From SKHV01 sp963678565 (GTDB taxonomy: Bacteria; Bacteroidota; Bacteroidia; Bacteroidales; Prolixibacteraceae): a stretch of DNA of 64,000 bases. A program made the position numbers and the translations under genes. The DNA lies in contig OY782875.1 in NCBI GenBank assembly GCA_963678565.1, positions 3,410,001 to 3,474,000 on the forward strand, in the 5' to 3' direction. Under the pieces are notes generated by a model. The model worked only from the letters and a program-made list of their open reading frames with translations, made no database searches and was not told the origin of the DNA. This document shows positions 44,497-53,994 of this stretch, in pieces (positions within the stretch are counted from its first letter, which is position 1; every line of letters starts with the position of its first letter).

Positions 44497-46608
44497 TTAC
44501 AGTAGATCTACACGACCTTTTGCTTCGGCTAATACTTCTTCTGCAATGTTACGTGGTACTTCTTCGAAGTGTGAGAACTCCATTGAAGAAGTTGCACGAC
44601 CTGAAGAAAGGGTACGCAATACAGTTACATAACCAAATTGTTCTGCTAGTGGTACTTTTGCACTTAATACTCGAGCACCTCTTTTTTCGTCCATTCCTTC
44701 AACCTGACCGCGACGACGGTTTAGGTCTGAAATGATATCACCCATGTATTCTTCTGGAGTTGTAACTTCCACTTTCATGATAGGTTCCAAAAGAATTGGT
44801 TTTGCTTTCGATGCAGCACTTTTAAATGCTTGACGAGCACAAACCTCGAATGATAATTGATCTGAATCGACAGGGTGGAAAGATCCATCTAATAAAGATA
44901 CTTTCAACGACTCAACAGGGAATCCTGCTAAAGGTCCGTTTGACATGGCATCTTTAAAACCTTTTTCAACCGAAGGAATGTATTCACGAGGAATATTACC
45001 ACCTTTTACAAGGTCTAAAAATTCTAATCCTTCTTTGCCTTCTTCAGCAGCTTCAACTTTTACAATAATATCGGCAAACTTACCACGACCACCAGTTTGC
45101 TTTTTGAAAGTTTCGCGTAATTGAACAGAACCTTTGATTGCTTCTTTGTAAGCAACTTGTGGTTTACCTTGATTACACTCAACTTTAAATTCACGTTTCA
45201 AACGGTCAACAATAATATCTAAGTGAAGCTCACCCATACCACGAATTACAGTTTGACCTGTATCATGATCGGTATTTACTTGGAATGTTGGATCTTCTTC
45301 AGCTAGTTTCGCTAATCCCATTCCTAGTTTATCTAAATCTTTTTGAGTTTTAGGCTCAACCGCAATACCAATTACTGGTTCTGGGAAAGTCATCGACTCC
45401 ATTACGATTGGCTGTTTTACATCACTCAATGTATCACCAGTACGTGTATCTTTTAATCCAACTACTGCACAAATATCACCAGCCTCGATTACGTCTCTCG
45501 GTTGTTGTTTATTTGAATGCATTTGGTAGATACGAGAAATACGTTCTTTTTTACGAGTACGTGGGTTGTAATAGGTACCACCCGACTCAAGTTTACCTGA
45601 GTAAACGCGAACGAAAGTTAAACGACCAACAAATGGGTCGGTTGCAATTTTAAATGCTAATGCAGCAGTTGGCTCATCAGCATCTGGCTTGCGCTCAATA
45701 ACTTCTTCCTCGTCATCGATATCACGGCCTTTAATTGTACCAATATCAAGTGGGTTTGGCAAGAACTGACAAACAGCATCTAACAAACGTTGAACTCCTT
45801 TGTTTTTGAATGCAGAACCACACATCATTGGAATAATATCACCTGCGATAGTTGCTTTGCGAATTACGTCTAGCATATCTTCTTCAGTGATTGAATCTGG
45901 ATCATCGAAGAAACGTTCCATTAAAGCTTCGTCTTGCTCAGCACAAGCTTCCACTAATTTTTCGCGCCATTCGTTAGCCATATCAACTAAATCTTCAGGA
46001 ATATCCTGAATAGTTGAAGTTAAGCCGCTATCTTCTTCACTCCATACAATTGCTTTCATTCTAATTAGGTCGACAACACCAACAAATGTTTCTTCAGCAC
46101 CGATTGGTAACTGAATAGGCATTGGGTTAGCACCTAATTTTTCTTTAATGTCGTTAAATACATTGAAGAAATCGGCACCTTGACGATCCATTTTATTTAC
46201 AAAAGCAATACGAGGTACGCCATACTTTTCAGCCTGACGCCACACTGTCTCAGACTGTGCTTCAACACCACCAACAGCACAAAACAATGCAACAGCACCA
46301 TCTAAAACACGTAATGAACGCTCTACCTCAACGGTAAAGTCAACGTGTCCCGGAGTATCAATAATGTTGATCTTGTGAGCCTCATCATTGTAATTCCAGT
46401 TAGTAGTTGTTGCAGCAGAGGTAATAGTAATACCACGCTCTTGCTCTTGCTCCATCCAGTCCATAGTTGCTGCACCATCGTGCACTTCACCAATACGGTG
46501 AGTCAACCCTGTATAGTAAAGGATGCGCTCAGTAGTTGTTGTTTTACCAGCATCGATGTGAGCCATGATGCCGATATTTCTAGTATTTCTTAAATCTTGT
46601 TTAGCCAT
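44497..46608 (-). CDS. fusA: Elongation factor G
   Basis: A 703-residue translocation GTPase: G1 HIDAGKTTTTERILYYTG, the switch segment GAATMDWMEQEQERGITITS, G3 DTPGHVDF, G4 NKMD and the G5 region, then domains II-V with the SSMEFSHFEEVPRNIAEEV end. The place between rpsG and rpsJ marks it as the primary EF-G of the str operon. Some Bacteroidota also have a second, divergent EF-G elsewhere. Confidence 0.98.
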   Translation of the reverse strand: MAKQDLRNTRNIGIMAHIDAGKTTTTERILYYTGLTHRIGEVHDGAATMDWMEQEQERGITITSAATTTNWNYNDEAHKINIIDTPGHVDFTVEVERSLRVLDGAVALFCAVGGVEAQSETVWRQAEKYGVPRIAFVNKMDRQGADFFNVFNDIKEKLGANPMPIQLPIGAEETFVGVVDLIRMKAIVWSEEDSGLTSTIQDIPEDLVDMANEWREKLVEACAEQDEALMERFFDDPDSITEEDMLDVIRKATIAGDIIPMMCGSAFKNKGVQRLLDAVCQFLPNPLDIGTIKGRDIDDEEEVIERKPDADEPTAALAFKIATDPFVGRLTFVRVYSGKLESGGTYYNPRTRKKERISRIYQMHSNKQQPRDVIEAGDICAVVGLKDTRTGDTLSDVKQPIVMESMTFPEPVIGIAVEPKTQKDLDKLGMGLAKLAEEDPTFQVNTDHDTGQTVIRGMGELHLDIIVDRLKREFKVECNQGKPQVAYKEAIKGSVQLRETFKKQTGGRGKFADIIVKVEAAEEGKEGLEFLDLVKGGNIPREYIPSVEKGFKDAMSNGPLAGFPVESLKVSLLDGSFHPVDSDQLSFEVCARQAFKSAASKAKPILLEPIMKVEVTTPEEYMGDIISDLNRRRGQVEGMDEKRGARVLSAKVPLAEQFGYVTVLRTLSSGRATSSMEFSHFEEVPRNIAEEVLAEAKGRVDLL

Positions 46609-46637
46609 TTTTCTCTGATCTAATATTTCCCTAAAAA

Positions 46638-47114
46638 TTAGAAACGGAAATGGGCAAATGCACGGTTTGCATCAGCCATACGATGGATTTCTTCTTTCTT
46701 CTTATATGCTCCGCCTTCTTCGTTAAAACCAGCCTGAATTTCGGCAGCTAACTTTTCACCCATAGAACGACCTGCGCGCTTGCGTGCGAATAGAATCATA
46801 TTTTTAATAGAGATTGACACTTTACGTTCCGGACGGATTTCCATTGGAACTTGGAATGTAGCACCTCCAACACGGCGACTTTTCACCTCAACTGCTGGAG
46901 TAATATTCTCCAAAGATTTTTTCCAAATCTCAAGTGCAGATAGCTCTTCGTTTTTCATTTTGCTTGAAACAATATCCATTGCTTCATAGAAAACGCTATA
47001 AGCTGTAGTTTTTTTACCATCGACCATAAGGTCGTTTACGAAACGAGTTACCAAAACATCGTTAAACCTAGGATCTGGTAAGATGACCCTCTTCTTTGGT
47101 TTCGACTTTCTCAT
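46638..47114 (-). CDS. rpsG: 30S ribosomal protein S7
   Basis: 158 residues: MRKSKPKKRVILPDPRFND, LVTRFVNDLMVDGKKTTAYSV, VEVKSRRVGGATFQVPMEIRP and HRMADANRAFAHFRF. It initiates assembly of the 30S head. It is 113 bases downstream of rpsL and 29 upstream of fusA. Confidence 0.97.
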   Translation of the reverse strand: MRKSKPKKRVILPDPRFNDVLVTRFVNDLMVDGKKTTAYSVFYEAMDIVSSKMKNEELSALEIWKKSLENITPAVEVKSRRVGGATFQVPMEIRPERKVSISIKNMILFARKRAGRSMGEKLAAEIQAGFNEEGGAYKKKEEIHRMADANRAFAHFRF

Positions 47115-47227
47115 TCTTTTTTAAAGATTGTGTTATTCAAATCGGCTGCTCAAGTATTTGTCTTCAGTTCTTCCTACGGAATCATTTACTCAACCAAACC
47201 ACACCTCTAAATAACGATTCAACACTC

Positions 47228-47605
47228 TTACTTCTTCTTAGGACGTTTTGTTCCGTATTTAGAACGGCGCTGTGTTCGTCCTTCAACACCAGCAGTATCC
47301 AAGGCTCCGCGAACGATGTGGTAACGTACACCCGGTAAATCTTTCACACGACCTCCACGCACCAATACAATTGAGTGCTCTTGTAAGTTGTGACCTTCAC
47401 CTGGAATGTATGCATTCACTTCCTTCATATTAGTTAACCTTACCCTTGCAACTTTACGCATTGCTGAGTTTGGTTTTTTAGGAGTTGTAGTGTAAACGCG
47501 TACACAAACACCTCGTCGCTGAGGACATGAATCTAGTGCACGAGATTTACTCTTTTCCACTGAAACAGTCCGTCCTTTTCTAACTAATTGTTGAATTGTA
47601 GGCAT
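47228..47605 (-). CDS. rpsL: 30S ribosomal protein S12
   Basis: 125 residues: MPTIQQLVRKGRTVSVEKSK, TTPKKPNSAMRKVARVRLTN and GRVKDLPGVRYHIVRGALD. The lysines altered in streptomycin-resistant mutants elsewhere (PKKPNSA and RVKDLPG) are wild type. It is the first gene of the 17-kb supercluster, with a -7 match 120 bases upstream. Confidence 0.97.
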   Translation of the reverse strand: MPTIQQLVRKGRTVSVEKSKSRALDSCPQRRGVCVRVYTTTPKKPNSAMRKVARVRLTNMKEVNAYIPGEGHNLQEHSIVLVRGGRVKDLPGVRYHIVRGALDTAGVEGRTQRRSKYGTKRPKKK

Positions 47606-47724
47606 TATCCGTTAATATTTAAAATTAATTGTTTGTTTTATTTTCTACTTTCCAAATAAATGGAATCCTCACATTTTCAAGAGATTAAGTCACGACCGGA
47701 CAGAATACTCCTAGAAACGGTTGG

Positions 47725-47732
47725 CAAAAGTA
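47725..47732 (-). promoter_or_regulatory. Putative str-operon promoter, -7 element
   Basis: TACTTTTG on the minus strand, an exact TAnnTTTG match, would start a transcript with a leader of about 110 bases before rpsL. The -33 element is not clear. Confidence 0.5.
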
Positions 47733-47883
47733 CAAATTTTAAGCAAGAAAAAAAGTATTGTGAAAGTTTTTTTTCGAAAAAAGAGGTTGAAACTCATGAC
47801 CTTATAAAATTTTCAAGCTTGGGAGTTTTATTTCTGGAAATCGGATCACCTATTTCTTAATAAGTATGTAAAAATAAAATCGA

Positions 47884-48546
47884 TTATTGGATAATTGCAA
47901 TTTTACTTTCAGATAAGGTGAAAAATTGTTTGGCTTCTACTAAAATCTGCTTCAGAATTGAAGCCAAATCACTTTGTCCTTGAAAATCGAAGAATACCAA
48001 AACAAAAAAATTGGAATCGATACTAATAGAGGTACGCACAGAATCGCTGGTTGGAGATCCGAAAGCTCCAATTTCATCGCGCAAGACAGGCAAATTTTCG
48101 ATATTCAATTTACCACGTCCTACTGCATTATAATCATCATCATTTTTCCCGATCGACAAAAACATCTTACCATCGATATTGGATTCGTCATATCCTCCAA
48201 TGGACATTCCTGTTTTTAAGGAGAGGTAATTAATGAAATCGACCATGGTATTAATTTGGTACAAGTTTATACCTTTTAAAGTACGACGCATTAAAGCCTC
48301 GGCCGACAAACGATAGCGAGCCGGATCTTTACCCAAAGCTTTATATGCCTTTCGACCATTTTGAATGGCAGGAAGCTGACTAATTTGAGCAACTTCCATT
48401 TCTGTTTGAAGTTGATGCTGGAGTGAACTAATCTCATTCCATAACACTTCATTCAATTGAGTATTTTCAGCTTTAAACTGAACAACACCCAACTGAACTT
48501 GTGGCACTTTTGATTTGATTTCAGATTCAATTGAAATTTCCATCAT
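47884..48546 (-). CDS. B3/B4 tRNA-binding-domain protein
   Basis: A 220-residue stand-alone B3/B4 domain (PF03483), as found inside the beta chain of phenylalanyl-tRNA synthetase: ISQLPAIQNGRKAYKALGKDP, RYRLSAEALMRRTLKG, VDFINYLSLKTGMSIGGYD and GSPTSDSVRTSI. Free-standing forms are proposed to edit or bind tRNA, but this one is uncharacterised. Its ATG overlaps the TGA of the upstream aminopeptidase gene (ATGA), so translation is probably coupled. Confidence 0.85.
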   Translation of the reverse strand: MMEISIESEIKSKVPQVQLGVVQFKAENTQLNEVLWNEISSLQHQLQTEMEVAQISQLPAIQNGRKAYKALGKDPARYRLSAEALMRRTLKGINLYQINTMVDFINYLSLKTGMSIGGYDESNIDGKMFLSIGKNDDDYNAVGRGKLNIENLPVLRDEIGAFGSPTSDSVRTSISIDSNFFVLVFFDFQGQSDLASILKQILVEAKQFFTLSESKIAIIQ

Positions 48547-50330
48547 TTACTAATTGCCTGTGTTAAACGATCTAACAATTCGAACTGTTCTGCTGTAGCC
48601 AAAACACCTAATTTAACTTTTACCAATTGATGATAATCGTTGATCCAATCAATTTCTTCATCCGCTAACAGATCAATATCGATTAGTGTTGTATCGATTG
48701 GGTAAAGCGTAAGCGACTCGAAGCCGTAAAAGGTGCCAAACTCGGTAGTTTCTTGTTCAACACACAGTATGATATTCTCGGTTCGAATTCCATATTCATT
48801 TTCTCGATACAATCCGGGCTCATTCGATAGTACCATTCCGGGTTGAATTAACACATCAAGTAAATCCTGACGAATAGCCATTGGGCCTTCGTGTACATTC
48901 AAACGTGCTCCAACTCCATGGCCTGTTCCGTGTCCGTAGTTTAAACCTTTTTGCCACAAAGCATGACGTGCCAATATATCGAGATGACACCCCACCGCAC
49001 CTTTCATGAATTTCACTTTAGATAAAGCAATCATTCCTTTTAGAACCAAAGTGAAATCGATCTTTGTTTGCTTTGAAACCGTTCCTAAACGGATAGTGCG
49101 CGTAATATCCGTTGTTCCCATTTCGTATTGACCTCCTGAATCGAAAAGCAGCACGCCATCTTTCGAAACCATGTTGGCACTTTCGGGTGTTACATGAAAA
49201 TGCACAATTGCACCATGATCTTTATACCCCACAATTGGGAAGAAACTAATCCCAATATATCCTTTTTGTTTGCTTCTGAAATATTCGAGCTTTTCGGCAA
49301 TTTCAAATTCAGAAACATCTCTTTTATCAAGTTCCTTTTCTAACCAAAGTTGAAAATCAAGTAAGGCCAATCCGTCGGATAACATCGCTTGACGAAACCC
49401 CTTGACTTCGGTACTATTTTTTGTTGCTTTCAATAGATTAGGAACAGAAACTCCATAGCTTAATTGATTGTTATCTCGAAGCAACTGCTCAATCAATGCG
49501 TTGGTGCGAACCTGATCAATCAGAATCTCTAAATTCTTCAAGGATTTTAAAACCTCGTAAAACTGATCGTAGTTTTGAATTTCTATACCATCGGCAATTA
49601 TGTTTTGTTGAATTTCGTCGTCCAGTTTTACTGCATCGACAAAGAGCGTTACTTTATCGGGTGTGATTAAACCATAAGCCAATACTACCGGATTACATTC
49701 CACATCGGAACCTCGAATATTGAAAGTCCATGCAATATCGTCGAGAGAAGTGACCACCGTTGCATTGCACTTTTGAGCTGCGAGCTCTTGCTTGATTATT
49801 TTTATTTTGTCGACTCTTGAAACCCCGGCATTTTCAATTGGATAATCACTCAAAGCATTCATTGGCAAATCGGGACGATCGTCCCAAATATCCTCCAATA
49901 AATCCACATTGTATTTAATTGCCACTCCCTCGGGAACCAATAATTTTTCTAAAGATTTGATTTCGCTTATTGGATAACAAGATGCATCCATAGCAACTGT
50001 ATCTCCGTATTTCATTCGTTCAGCCAACCAACTTTCGGGAGTAATACTTTCGGGCAACCGAGCTTTAAGCATTTTAATACCAGTATCTTTCAACTGCTCT
50101 TCAGCCTGAAGAAAATAACGCGAGTCGGTCCATAAAACAGCTTCCTCTTGGGTAAAAGCCAGATAACCATAAGAACCAGAAAACCCGGAAATAAACTCTC
50201 GAGATTGCCAATGCTCAGGCATATATTCACTTAAATGCGGATCGGAACCATTAATTAAATAGCCATCGATACCATTTTGCATCATTGCTTCTCTTAGTTT
50301 TTTTAGATTCTCTACGACAGAAATACTCAT
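48543..50330 (-). CDS. pepP: Xaa-Pro aminopeptidase (M24B)
   Basis: A 595-residue three-domain aminopeptidase P. Two creatinase-like N-terminal domains (to about residue 300; GYLINGSDPHLSEYMPEHW, LWTDSRYFLQAE) precede a pita-bread M24 domain with dinuclear metal ligands: Asp in LLFDSGGQY, Asp in GTTDITRT, His in GHGTGHGVG, Glu in SNEPGLY and Glu in GIRTEN. It removes N-terminal residues before proline; no signal peptide, so cytoplasmic. Length equals eukaryotic APP1-type enzymes. It lies between the NUDIX and B3/B4 genes in one operon. Confidence 0.93.
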   Translation of the reverse strand: MSISVVENLKKLREAMMQNGIDGYLINGSDPHLSEYMPEHWQSREFISGFSGSYGYLAFTQEEAVLWTDSRYFLQAEEQLKDTGIKMLKARLPESITPESWLAERMKYGDTVAMDASCYPISEIKSLEKLLVPEGVAIKYNVDLLEDIWDDRPDLPMNALSDYPIENAGVSRVDKIKIIKQELAAQKCNATVVTSLDDIAWTFNIRGSDVECNPVVLAYGLITPDKVTLFVDAVKLDDEIQQNIIADGIEIQNYDQFYEVLKSLKNLEILIDQVRTNALIEQLLRDNNQLSYGVSVPNLLKATKNSTEVKGFRQAMLSDGLALLDFQLWLEKELDKRDVSEFEIAEKLEYFRSKQKGYIGISFFPIVGYKDHGAIVHFHVTPESANMVSKDGVLLFDSGGQYEMGTTDITRTIRLGTVSKQTKIDFTLVLKGMIALSKVKFMKGAVGCHLDILARHALWQKGLNYGHGTGHGVGARLNVHEGPMAIRQDLLDVLIQPGMVLSNEPGLYRENEYGIRTENIILCVEQETTEFGTFYGFESLTLYPIDTTLIDIDLLADEEIDWINDYHQLVKVKLGVLATAEQFELLDRLTQAISK

Positions 50331-50337
50331 ATTTTAT

Positions 50338-50874
50338 TTATTTGAATTCAGTGATTAAACGATTTAAAATTGCCTTAACCGATTTAAATGCAATTTCCTT
50401 TTGATTTACATTTTTGATGTTAAGAAATTCATATCCACTAATATCATCGCGGTAGGTGATTGGTGCAAAATCATTAATTGTACATTTAAAAACACTATCA
50501 ACTGTGTTTACCACATAACCAGAATAAACATATTGATTAGGAAAGCTTGCGTAAAACTCAATTTTATCAACTTCTAAATCGAGCTCTTCTTTCACTTCCC
50601 GAACTATTGCATTTTCGATGCTTTCTCCCGGATCAACAAATCCGCCTGGCAGATCTAACATTCCAAAGGCAGGTTCAATTCCTCTGCGAGTAAATAGCAA
50701 CTCTCCTTTTTCGTTAAAAATCAATGCCGTTACAGCGGCTGATGCATTTAAAAAGAAATGAAAATCACAAGAATTACATTTAAAAGCAAATTCCTTAGAA
50801 TCGAAATTGCCCATTTTACCACAACTAGGACAGTACTTGAAACTTAATTTAGGATGATATTTTACTAATTCCAT
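50338..50874 (-). CDS. NUDIX hydrolase with N-terminal zinc ribbon
   Basis: 178 residues from the ATG at 50874 (MELVKYHPKLSFKYCPSCGK). A zinc ribbon (CPSCG, then CNSCDF) precedes the NUDIX box GFVDPGESIENAIVREVKEEL, which has all catalytic acidic residues but Asp in place of the Gly after EEL. A ribbon-plus-NUDIX layout resembles NudC-like NAD(H) hydrolases, but the NudC substrate motif is not evident, so the substrate is open. An in-frame ATG at 50895 would add seven residues. It begins an operon with pepP 7 bases downstream. Confidence 0.88.
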   Translation of the reverse strand: MELVKYHPKLSFKYCPSCGKMGNFDSKEFAFKCNSCDFHFFLNASAAVTALIFNEKGELLFTRRGIEPAFGMLDLPGGFVDPGESIENAIVREVKEELDLEVDKIEFYASFPNQYVYSGYVVNTVDSVFKCTINDFAPITYRDDISGYEFLNIKNVNQKEIAFKSVKAILNRLITEFK

Positions 50875-50997
50875 GAATTGATTTTTGACAAACAACGGTT
50901 TAAGACACCTCGAAAATAACTGAAAATGCTGAAATTAATATAGAATTAATGCAAGTTCTATTTCACTTTTCTTATTTTGAATGTTGCAACAATTTTG

Positions 50998-51005
50998 CAA
51001 ACTTA
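50998..51005 (-). promoter_or_regulatory. Putative NUDIX-pepP operon promoter, -7 element
   Basis: TAAGTTTG on the minus strand. The nearest TTTG upstream is 26 bases away, longer than the usual 19-21. Confidence 0.4.
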
Positions 51006-51103
51006 AAAAATAGAGATGCGGTAAATTATGACAAATCTTACATTGAACATTTCTAAATAGCAACTTTTAACCAATTCTTAGAACACATTGCTTTATTTTC
51101 ATC

Positions 51104-51111
51104 TATTTTTG
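51104..51111 (+). promoter_or_regulatory. Putative ClC gene promoter, -7 element
   Basis: TATTTTTG, an exact -7 match, 61 bases before the start codon. A TTG lies only 13 bases upstream. Confidence 0.4.
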
Positions 51112-51172
51112 CGATCACTATCTCCTAAAAACCTATTATTTTTATTTTTTTCGAACAAAGCATCTCGGAGTA

Positions 51173-52963
51173 ATGTATTTATACAAAATGAAATCAGTAC
51201 TGCGTCTTCTTCAGCGGTTTAATAATTGGAGAGTTAAAAACATTTCAGAAAGTACTTTCATTATTCTTCTAAGTTTACTGGTAGGAATCGTTAGTGGCTT
51301 GGCGGCAGTATTATTAAAAAATGCCATTCACTTTTCGATTCATATTTTAAAAACAAACATTTTAGAAGAAGGCGAATACTATTTTATATTGTTTCCAATT
51401 ATCGGTTTAACCCTCACCTATCTCTTTGTGCGCTATGTTGTAAAAGACAATATCAGTCATGGAGTAACCAGGGTTTTGTATGCAATATCGAAAAAAGATG
51501 CCTTGATGAAACCACATAATACTTGGACTTCGATGTTTGCCAGTACCATGACCATCTCGTTTGGTGGATCGGTTGGAGCTGAGGCACCTGTTGTATTAAC
51601 GGGTTCTGCAATTGGATCGAATTTAGGTAGAATGTTTAACCTTTCGTACCGCAATATTACCTTAATGATTGGCTGTGGCGCAGCGGGCGCCATTGCGGGA
51701 ATTTTTAAAGCCCCATTAACAGGTTTGCTTTTTACGCTAGAAGTATTAATGCTCGACCTAACTTTGGCATCCCTAATCCCATTGATGGTTTCGGCTGTAA
51801 CAGCCACCGTAATTGCTTACTTCTTGATGGGAGATTCTGTATTGCTTACTTTTAATCTGGCTGAATCATTTGATGTAAGTAACATTTGGTACTATATTAT
51901 TTTAGGAATTTTTACTGGTTTTGTTTCGATCTACTTTACTCGAATGACCATAAAAATGGAAGGTCTCTACAAAAAAATAAAGACTCCCTTTTTCAAAATA
52001 TTAATTGGCGCAAGTGTATTAACCCTTTTGGTTTTTCTGTTCCCTGTAGTTTGGGGAGAAGGATACAATTCAATTACAACAATTCTTGAAGGAGAAGGCA
52101 ATTTAATTTTTGAGCATTCAATATTTGAATCGATTCACCCCAACAGTTATCTGTTTTTAGGTTTATTACTGGTGATTATGGTGGTTAAAGTAGTTGCAAT
52201 GGCTTCGACTAATGGAGCCGGAGGTGTTGGAGGTATTTTTGCACCCACCCTTTTAATGGGAAGTTTTGCCGGTTACTTTTTGGTGCATTCGTTAAATGTA
52301 GTTTTCAACTTAGGATTACCTGAAAGTAATTTTGCATTGGCAGGGATGAGCGGAACCATGGCAGCAGTAATGCATGCACCAATGACTGGTATTTTCCTTA
52401 TCGCAGAAGTAACTGGTGGCTACGATTTAATTTTGCCACTAATTTTAACTTCGACCATTGCTTATTTAACAATCATGATTTTTGAGCGCCATAGCATTTA
52501 CACCAAACGTTTGGCTCAAAAAGGAGAATTATTGACCCACAATAAAGACAAAAACGTTTTGATGATGCTCGATATGAAAAAGTTGATCGAAACAGAATTT
52601 GTTATTTTGAATGATAAAATGTCCTTAGGTGATTTTGTTAAAGAAGTTCCCAAATCGAAACGAAACAACTTCCCTGTAATTAACGAAGAAAACAAGTTGG
52701 TTGGCATTGTAATCATGGAAGATGTTCGACCGTTTATTTTCGATCGTGAAATTTACGACACCAAGTTTGTAAGTGAATTTATGCGTATTCCCGACATCAC
52801 AATCGAAACTTCAGACAACATGGAAGAAGTAATGGACAAATTTAAGAATACCAATGCATGGAACCTTCCAGTTACTGAAAAAGGAGTTTACAAAGGATTC
52901 ATGTCGAAATCGAAACTTTTCAACGAGTACCGTGAAATGTTGCTCCACTTTACTGAAAACTAA
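51173..52963 (+). CDS. ClC-family chloride channel/antiporter with CBS domains
   Basis: A 596-residue membrane protein. The ClC core covers about 25-440 with the selectivity and gating sequence GGSVGAEAP (gating Glu137), a helix-dipole segment DNISHGV in place of GSGIP, and GGVGGIFAPTLLMG. The cytoplasmic C-terminus (about 455-590) has two CBS repeats (FPVINEENKLVGIVIMEDV and LPVTEKGVYKGFMSKSKL) that probably bind nucleotides. Channel versus antiporter cannot be told. It starts at ATG 51173 after a CGGAG-like site; ATG 51188 is an alternative. It is followed after 20 bases by cobamide genes. Confidence 0.92.
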   Translation: MYLYKMKSVLRLLQRFNNWRVKNISESTFIILLSLLVGIVSGLAAVLLKNAIHFSIHILKTNILEEGEYYFILFPIIGLTLTYLFVRYVVKDNISHGVTRVLYAISKKDALMKPHNTWTSMFASTMTISFGGSVGAEAPVVLTGSAIGSNLGRMFNLSYRNITLMIGCGAAGAIAGIFKAPLTGLLFTLEVLMLDLTLASLIPLMVSAVTATVIAYFLMGDSVLLTFNLAESFDVSNIWYYIILGIFTGFVSIYFTRMTIKMEGLYKKIKTPFFKILIGASVLTLLVFLFPVVWGEGYNSITTILEGEGNLIFEHSIFESIHPNSYLFLGLLLVIMVVKVVAMASTNGAGGVGGIFAPTLLMGSFAGYFLVHSLNVVFNLGLPESNFALAGMSGTMAAVMHAPMTGIFLIAEVTGGYDLILPLILTSTIAYLTIMIFERHSIYTKRLAQKGELLTHNKDKNVLMMLDMKKLIETEFVILNDKMSLGDFVKEVPKSKRNNFPVINEENKLVGIVIMEDVRPFIFDREIYDTKFVSEFMRIPDITIETSDNMEEVMDKFKNTNAWNLPVTEKGVYKGFMSKSKLFNEYREMLLHFTEN

Positions 52964-52983
52964 CGCCCCAACAACCCGGTAAC

Positions 52984-53994
52984 ATGATTCACGGACACGG
53001 AGACGATCAACATCTTTATGCCAATATTTCGCTCGATTTCAGTTCGAATATCAATCCTTATGGAATCAGCGATTCACTCAAAAGCCATCTTGTAGAAAAT
53101 CTTCAGAAAGCAAACCACTACCCTGAGCCGATGGCTCAAAAACTAGCTCGATTAATAGAACTACACAAATCACTAATCTCGAATAGTGTTCTAGTTTGTA
53201 ACGGCTCTGTTGAAGCAATCTATTTAATTGCACAGCAGTTTTCAAATCGTAAATCATTAATTTTTCAGCCCACCTTTTTAGAATATGAAGATGCCTGTTT
53301 GCAGCATCGACATGCCATAGAATATCAAGAATTTGATCAATTTCAGAATACCAATTTCAATGAATACGATTTGATATGGATTTGTAATCCTAACAATCCA
53401 AGTGGTGGAATAATAAATAGAAAAAAACTCTTAAAAAGTATCGTCGCACACCCAAAAAGCATTTTCATTATTGATGAAGCATACGTTGATTTTGTTCATG
53501 AAAAACTATCGATGGAGAACGACATTGCCAAATTCGAAAACTTAATTGTACTAAAATCACTTACAAAATCATATGCCATTCCCGGAATACGACTGGGATA
53601 CATGATCGCCTCGCCTGCAATTATAGCAAATATTGAAAAGCAATTAATGCCTTGGAGAATTAACCAATTGGCCATCGAAGCAGGATTTCATTGTTTTTAC
53701 AACCCTGCATCAAGCACTTTAAACAAATCGGAACTGTTAAATGAATCCAAACGATTTCAGCAAGAAATTAATCAAATAAAAGGCTTCAAAGTAATTCCAT
53801 CATCAAGCGCTTTCTTTCTAATAGAATGCCCTTGTAATGCGTCTGTTTTAAAAGAATACTTAATCAAGAAGCATGGAATTTTAATCCGCGATGCCTCTAA
53901 CTTTAGAGGATTGGGGATGCAGCACATTAGAGTGGCAACGCAATTAAAGAAAGAAAATAATCAACTCATTGAAGCGCTTCAACAATGGAGATAG
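52984..53994 (+). CDS. cobD: Threonine-phosphate decarboxylase (PLP, aspartate aminotransferase fold)
   Basis: A 336-residue fold-type I PLP enzyme: DFSSNINPYG at the start, the CNPNNPSGG motif, FIIDEAYVDF with the PLP-contacting Asp/Tyr, and SLTKSYAIPGIRLGYM with the Schiff-base Lys. The start with HGDD...DFSSNINPYG and the linkage to cbiB identify it as CobD (L-threonine-O-3-phosphate decarboxylase), which makes aminopropanol phosphate for the cobamide lower arm, rather than histidinol-phosphate aminotransferase. The 3' end overlaps cbiB by 10 bases. Confidence 0.85.
   Translation: MIHGHGDDQHLYANISLDFSSNINPYGISDSLKSHLVENLQKANHYPEPMAQKLARLIELHKSLISNSVLVCNGSVEAIYLIAQQFSNRKSLIFQPTFLEYEDACLQHRHAIEYQEFDQFQNTNFNEYDLIWICNPNNPSGGIINRKKLLKSIVAHPKSIFIIDEAYVDFVHEKLSMENDIAKFENLIVLKSLTKSYAIPGIRLGYMIASPAIIANIEKQLMPWRINQLAIEAGFHCFYNPASSTLNKSELLNESKRFQQEINQIKGFKVIPSSSAFFLIECPCNASVLKEYLIKKHGILIRDASNFRGLGMQHIRVATQLKKENNQLIEALQQWR

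Larger units (their letters stand above)
50875..51172. other. Divergent intergenic region, NUDIX / ClC
   Basis: 298 AT-rich bases carrying -7 matches for both directions (50998-51005 minus; 51104-51111 plus). No gene, RNA or repeat is recognised. Confidence 0.5.

Noticed and set aside
47660..47860. 66-residue plus-strand ORF before rpsL
   Set aside because: It lies over the str promoter region, has low-complexity composition and no recognisable family.
52964..52983. Cobalamin riboswitch before cobD
   Set aside because: Only 20 bases separate it from the ClC gene, and neither there nor upstream of the ClC gene do I see B12-box-like sequence.
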